A DNA stretch of 8,474 nt, taken from positions 1 through 8,474 of the forward strand of contig CAYMFD010000134.1 in the NCBI GenBank assembly GCA_964389475.1, given 5' to 3'. Below are positions 5,199 through 8,474 of the stretch, one piece after another. The notes under the pieces were generated by a model. It was not told the DNA's origin, ran no database searches, and saw only the letters and a list, made by a program, of their open reading frames with translations. The position numbers were made by a program, and so were the translations under genes. The stretch comes from CAYMFD01 sp964389475. Its GTDB lineage: Bacteria > Bacteroidota > Bacteroidia > Chitinophagales > Saprospiraceae. Numbering within the stretch: the first letter of the stretch is position 1; every line of letters begins with the position of its first letter.

Positions 5199-6596
5199 CT
5201 AGCCTCCAGCTACAGCCGCCATCATCTGAGCACAGATAATAGCCCCGTATGTACCCATAGCATAGCCGAGTACCGCCATCAATACACCCACCGGAGCCAA
5301 AGATGGGCTGAATGCCGAGGCTACGATCGGTGCCGAGGCTGCTCCACCTACATTGGCCTGGCTACCGACGGCTACGAAGAAAAATGGCGCCTTGATCAGC
5401 TTGGCAACTAGCAAGAGGATACTGACATGGACAAGCATCCAGATGATACCAATCGCGAAGAGGCCCAGGTTATCAAAGACTTCTCCGAGATTCATCTTCA
5501 TACCGATGGTCGCTACTAGGATGTAGATAAATATACTGCCCCAGCGACTGGCACCTACACCTTCTAGGCGGCGTGCCTTGGTGAGGGACAGTAGCAAGCC
5601 GATCGTCGTACAGCTCACCACCAACCAGAAGAACGGCGAGGTCAGACTGTCCATACTGTGATCCTGTAACCACTGCTTGTGCTGGCGCATAAACGGGGTC
5701 ACGAGGTCTGCGATCAGGTGTGATATAGCGACACCACCAAATGCCACACCGAGTAGTCTAAACAGCTTTGTCGTCGTCGGCATCTCCTCTACCTTACCGC
5801 GGTAGTCAGCTATCTTCTGCTCTAGTTCTTTGATAGCGGTATTGTCGGCCTTAAAGGCTTTATCAATGCGATCGCTGATACTCGCTCCGTAGAGCAAGAA
5901 GCCCATCCAGATATTGGCAACGACGACATCCACTACGATCATCGTCCCGAAGAGGTTGTCACTTACTTCGTAGATTTCTTTCATGGCGGTCTGGTTGGCA
6001 CCACCGCCTATCCACGACCCTGCGATCGTACTGAGACCACGCCATAGATCGTCTGGGCTACCCTCTATCACGCCAGGGAACAAGTAAGATGCCGCCAACA
6101 AGGCTATAGGACCACCGATCATAATACCCAGGGTCGCTGAGAAAAACATGATCAAACTCTTGGGCCCTAGATTGACCAAGCCCTTGAGGTCAATACCTAG
6201 GCAAAATAGGATCAACGCGGCTGGCAGTAGGTATCGACTCGCAACAAAGTACAGGCTCGAATGTCGCTGTGCATCAGCAATAGCACCACTATCGACACCA
6301 GCTGCCGTTAGTGTCTGCCCTACTTCTTTATATGACATGCCCGCTAGGTCACGGCCTGGCAGTAGGTCAGCAATGGCGCCAGCGTCATACCAGTGCGGAC
6401 TGATGAGGCCCAGCGGCCAGTTAAGCAAGGCCGGCACAAAGTAACAAAGCAGCAGGGCTGGTACGAACTTGTAAAACGTCTTCCACCCTGGCTTATCTGA
6501 CGAGGATGTATGAAATATCAAGGCAAGTACCATTATGAGTAAGCCAAAGGTGATGGCCTCATTAGTAAATACCGGGAAGGCGGATAGGGTCGTCAT
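5199..6596 (-). CDS. DUF819 family integral membrane protein, probable transporter
   Basis: This 465-residue polytopic inner-membrane protein belongs to the DUF819 family (Bacillus YjcL is a member). Hydrophobic segments lie near 11-28, 44-64, 115-136, 147-172, 216-238, 280-298, 322-338, 352-367, 376-400, 404-411 and 430-460. The two family signature loops are GSWIGGGANQTAM (193-205) and GSQANVGGAASAP (411-423). They sit in comparable places in the two halves and look like the paired glycine-rich re-entrant loops of an inverted-repeat transporter; the transport function and substrate are inference. Hydrophilic stretches at about 67-113 and 240-275 form the main soluble loops, the second one helical and charged. 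The ATG at 6596 has no Shine-Dalgarno. TACTTTTA about 20 bases upstream is one mismatch from a -7 element. The gene appears to be its own unit, 125 bases after the T9SS gene and 514 before yicC. Confidence 0.85.
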   Translation of the reverse strand: MTTLSAFPVFTNEAITFGLLIMVLALIFHTSSSDKPGWKTFYKFVPALLLCYFVPALLNWPLGLISPHWYDAGAIADLLPGRDLAGMSYKEVGQTLTAAGVDSGAIADAQRHSSLYFVASRYLLPAALILFCLGIDLKGLVNLGPKSLIMFFSATLGIMIGGPIALLAASYLFPGVIEGSPDDLWRGLSTIAGSWIGGGANQTAMKEIYEVSDNLFGTMIVVDVVVANIWMGFLLYGASISDRIDKAFKADNTAIKELEQKIADYRGKVEEMPTTTKLFRLLGVAFGGVAISHLIADLVTPFMRQHKQWLQDHSMDSLTSPFFWLVVSCTTIGLLLSLTKARRLEGVGASRWGSIFIYILVATIGMKMNLGEVFDNLGLFAIGIIWMLVHVSILLLVAKLIKAPFFFVAVGSQANVGGAASAPIVASAFSPSLAPVGVLMAVLGYAMGTYGAIICAQMMAAVAGG

Positions 6597-6663
6597 AGCG
6601 TTGCTGGGTTAGTCGTACGCATAAAAGTAGATAATACATGTCGAACTACCATAGGAGTAGATA

Positions 6664-6711
6664 GGCTGCCTAGCTAGTAGTCAATTAAGCGAATCACCCT
6701 AGCTGACAGCC
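6664..6711 (-). terminator. Interrupted inverted repeat after the T9SS genes
   Basis: GGCTG-CCT-AGCTAG (6664-6677) pairs with CTAGCT-GA-CAGCC (6699-6711), giving stems of 6 and 5 bp around a small internal loop with a 21-base apical loop. It starts 11 bases downstream of the T9SS protein stop on the minus strand. There is no T-tract, so termination is a weak inference; a regulatory palindrome for the DUF819 gene is the alternative. Confidence 0.3.
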
Positions 6712-6721
6712 GCATCTCCTA

Positions 6722-8242
6722 TCAATAGGCTATCACTACGCTGGCTATCCGTACCACCTCCTTTATCGCATCATGTACCCATACAGCCACTTGCCCAGCT
6801 GGTAGTCCCGATAGGTTGATCTCATCACTATGCGCTAGCGTACCCGTAAGCAGGACCTCCCCACCTAGGCCGTATACGGTATAACTACCCGTTACCGCCT
6901 CCTCCAGTCGTGTGATACCCGTCGTGGGGTTAGGAGATAGCGATAGGCCGGCTGCCTCGATTACGGGTGGTACGTCTGAGGTCGAGGTGATGATGAGGTC
7001 GTCTATATCTAGCTGTATAATATCAGAGCAGTCCCCATTGTAGCAGCCATCATTGTCCACGGTCATGACGAGGGTGTTCTGATTAGGGTAGTAGTTGCCG
7101 TCAATGGGGTCGAGGGTCTCGGTAACTGTGACGTGACCTACAACGACGAGGCGGTCCTCATCGAGCTGATTGACATCTGCGAATGAGATGTCCATCCATC
7201 GCTCTGCATCAGGTATCTCGTATAGCTTGATCCACCGCAAGTCGCCCTCTGGAGATAATCTAAATATGATCCCGGCCTCTCTATCTGATCTACGGTACGA
7301 ACCACTCGCTAAAATGTCGCCATCTTCCGCAACTGCGAGATTAGTTAAGTCCACTCGCCGATACCACTCATCTGGCAATAAATAGTCCCAAACCAGTTCG
7401 CCTGATGGACTGATGCACTCTAGATTGTATTGCAAATCGTTGTCATAAGAAACGTCTACAATGAAATTACCATTGGGCAAGTTGACTAGACAGTTGGCCC
7501 ATTTATGAGCTATTTGAAGACTATCAACTCTATATAATTCTTGCTGCCGATAGTCCCCATTAAAAGTCAGTAGCTGTCGACTGATAAAGGGGCTATATGG
7601 TCCTGGAGTTATCAAAGGAAGATACAGGGTATCAACCAAAGCCACGATACCATTATCTCCGAACGGCCTGATCTCATAGATGTGTCCACTCGGTGAGGAA
7701 TGGACATGGACGACTGTATCTACCTCTAGAGTCACCTTGTCGAGCCAGTAGACATACATCTCGTTGACATTAAGCGTACTGGTGTCATGTAGACTCTCGC
7801 AGGCCACCACATACTGAGAGTCTAAGGCGACGATGCCCATGGCAAACAATAATTGCGGCTCCGCTGGCTCTATGACCTTCACTTGTGTGACTGCACCAGA
7901 CTCCTTATCACGCCGTACTATCTTCAGCCGCCGATTATTCTCATGACCACTGATTAATAGGTCATCACCGTCAACGATCATATTATCATCTTTGGTAAAA
8001 CCTGAATCTCCTTTGCTCAGAAATAAGCTGTCTAGAGTGCTCATCAAGGTAAGGTTTCCAGAAACCGCCTCTTGCCCATTCCAGTAGTATGAGTTAATAA
8101 AAATACTACTGTCATTAATAAGACAATCTCTCGCTTGGTCAGCTTTACCAGCAGCAAGATCATATACTTGCATCCGATGGTCTTGACTATTTCCCACTGT
8201 AGCATGTATCACACTTGCTACCAAAAGCAAAGACCGCATCAT
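6722..8242 (-). CDS. Secreted protein with T9SS C-terminal sorting domain
   Basis: This 506-residue exported protein has a signal peptide at 1-20 (MMRSLLLVASVIHATVGNSQ). The body (about 25-400) consists of repeated beta-rich units with phrases such as LLISGHENNRRLKIVRRD, NLAVAEDGDILASGSYRR and GIIFRLSPEGDLRWIKLYE, the style of blade-like repeats in beta-propeller proteins. No catalytic motif is recognised. A linker with GCYNGDCSDI (399-408) precedes the C-terminal sorting domain at about 431-506, which begins LSLSPNPTTG and continues YTVYGLGGEVLLTG and INLSGLPAGQVAVWV. That domain directs secretion through the type IX system and, usually, attachment to the cell surface. The start overlaps the stop of the upstream T9SS gene (ATGA). 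A second ATG at 8239 is an equally possible start, shortening the protein by one residue. Confidence 0.85.
   Translation of the reverse strand: MMRSLLLVASVIHATVGNSQDHRMQVYDLAAGKADQARDCLINDSSIFINSYYWNGQEAVSGNLTLMSTLDSLFLSKGDSGFTKDDNMIVDGDDLLISGHENNRRLKIVRRDKESGAVTQVKVIEPAEPQLLFAMGIVALDSQYVVACESLHDTSTLNVNEMYVYWLDKVTLEVDTVVHVHSSPSGHIYEIRPFGDNGIVALVDTLYLPLITPGPYSPFISRQLLTFNGDYRQQELYRVDSLQIAHKWANCLVNLPNGNFIVDVSYDNDLQYNLECISPSGELVWDYLLPDEWYRRVDLTNLAVAEDGDILASGSYRRSDREAGIIFRLSPEGDLRWIKLYEIPDAERWMDISFADVNQLDEDRLVVVGHVTVTETLDPIDGNYYPNQNTLVMTVDNDGCYNGDCSDIIQLDIDDLIITSTSDVPPVIEAAGLSLSPNPTTGITRLEEAVTGSYTVYGLGGEVLLTGTLAHSDEINLSGLPAGQVAVWVHDAIKEVVRIASVVIAY
8239..8242 (-). promoter_or_regulatory. ATGA stop-start overlap coupling two T9SS genes
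   Basis: The upstream partial gene ends in TGA at 8241-8239 and the next gene starts ATG at 8242-8240, giving the four-base ATGA overlap typical of translational reinitiation. No Shine-Dalgarno is needed or seen. This ties the two secreted proteins to one mRNA. Confidence 0.75.
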
Positions 8243-8474
8243 AGCTTTATGAATCGAAGCGTCTCATTACCAATCCGCAGGAAGTATAGGCCAGGATTGA
8301 GGGTCTGCACATCTATCAGACTATTATCTGTGATACCTCTAGCTACGATCTGACCAGAGGGGGTTATTACATCGTAAGCGAGCACAACTTCTTTACTACT
8401 TAGGGTTATTGTCTCGTTTACGGGGTTGGGGTATAGCCAGTTCTTTACTACTTCTAATTCTACCTCATCTGTCT
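8239..8474 (-). CDS. C-terminal end of a second T9SS-secreted protein (5' part beyond window)
   Basis: The minus strand is open from the right edge to the TGA at 8239, giving 77 residues with no internal stop. The sequence reads NWLYPNPVNETITL (11-24), then VLAYDVITPSGQIVARG (30-46), IDVQTLNPGLYFLRIG (53-68) and ends RFIKL. This is a complete T9SS type A sorting domain: a YPNP opening, a 'D-x-x-G' turn, an 'L-x-P-G-x-Y-x-x-R-I' strand and a terminal basic-hydrophobic tail. It has no start in the window, so start-dependent gene calling would miss it. The cargo part is off the edge and its function cannot be told. It is followed without gap by a second T9SS protein gene. Confidence 0.85.
   Translation of the reverse strand, partial: TDEVELEVVKNWLYPNPVNETITLSSKEVVLAYDVITPSGQIVARGITDNSLIDVQTLNPGLYFLRIGNETLRFIKL

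Noticed and set aside
1..8474. Frequent CTAG tetranucleotides
   Set aside because: They are common by eye, but without a genome-wide expectation this only shows that CTAG is not avoided here, and no functional claim can be made.

Overview
This window comes from a bacterium of the phylum Bacteroidota. Its closest likely home is the Saprospiria (Lewinella-like), though that rests on recognition rather than a search. Three things point there: two proteins ending in type IX secretion (T9SS) sorting domains, one of them preceded by a 'GC-x3-DCSDI' linker of the kind I associate with Lewinella-type T9SS proteins; a lipoprotein with an acidic export signal just after its lipid-bearing cysteine; and the near absence of Shine-Dalgarno sequences, with one TAnnTTTG-type promoter element.

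Layout, left to right. (1) On the + strand, bases 1-1937 hold the 3' part of a surface lipoprotein gene, a perfect 16-bp hairpin, and a small outer-membrane beta-barrel gene. Both genes are visibly more AT-rich than the rest of the window. (2) Convergent to them, the - strand carries a tight four-gene block that reads yicC -> gmk -> apaG -> DUF1853, with 2, 4 and 20 bases between genes. It combines an RNA-processing protein, guanylate kinase, an ApaG-domain protein and an uncharacterised DUF1853 protein. (3) Bases 4685-5198 contain no convincing gene. They hold the promoter side of the yicC operon plus degenerate dispersed repeats and small hairpins. (4) The - strand gene at 5199-6596 encodes a DUF819 polytopic membrane protein. 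(5) From 6722 to the right edge the - strand encodes two T9SS cargo proteins in tandem. The upstream one is cut by the window edge, and its stop codon overlaps the next start codon (ATGA).

Functionally the window joins a housekeeping operon (GMP phosphorylation and RNA turnover) to envelope and secretion genes. No defence system, CRISPR array, tRNA, rRNA or transposase is visible. The parts most worth a second look are the DUF1853 gene inside a core operon, the hairpin between the lipoprotein and barrel genes, the translational coupling of two T9SS cargoes, and the repeat cluster at 4851-5168.
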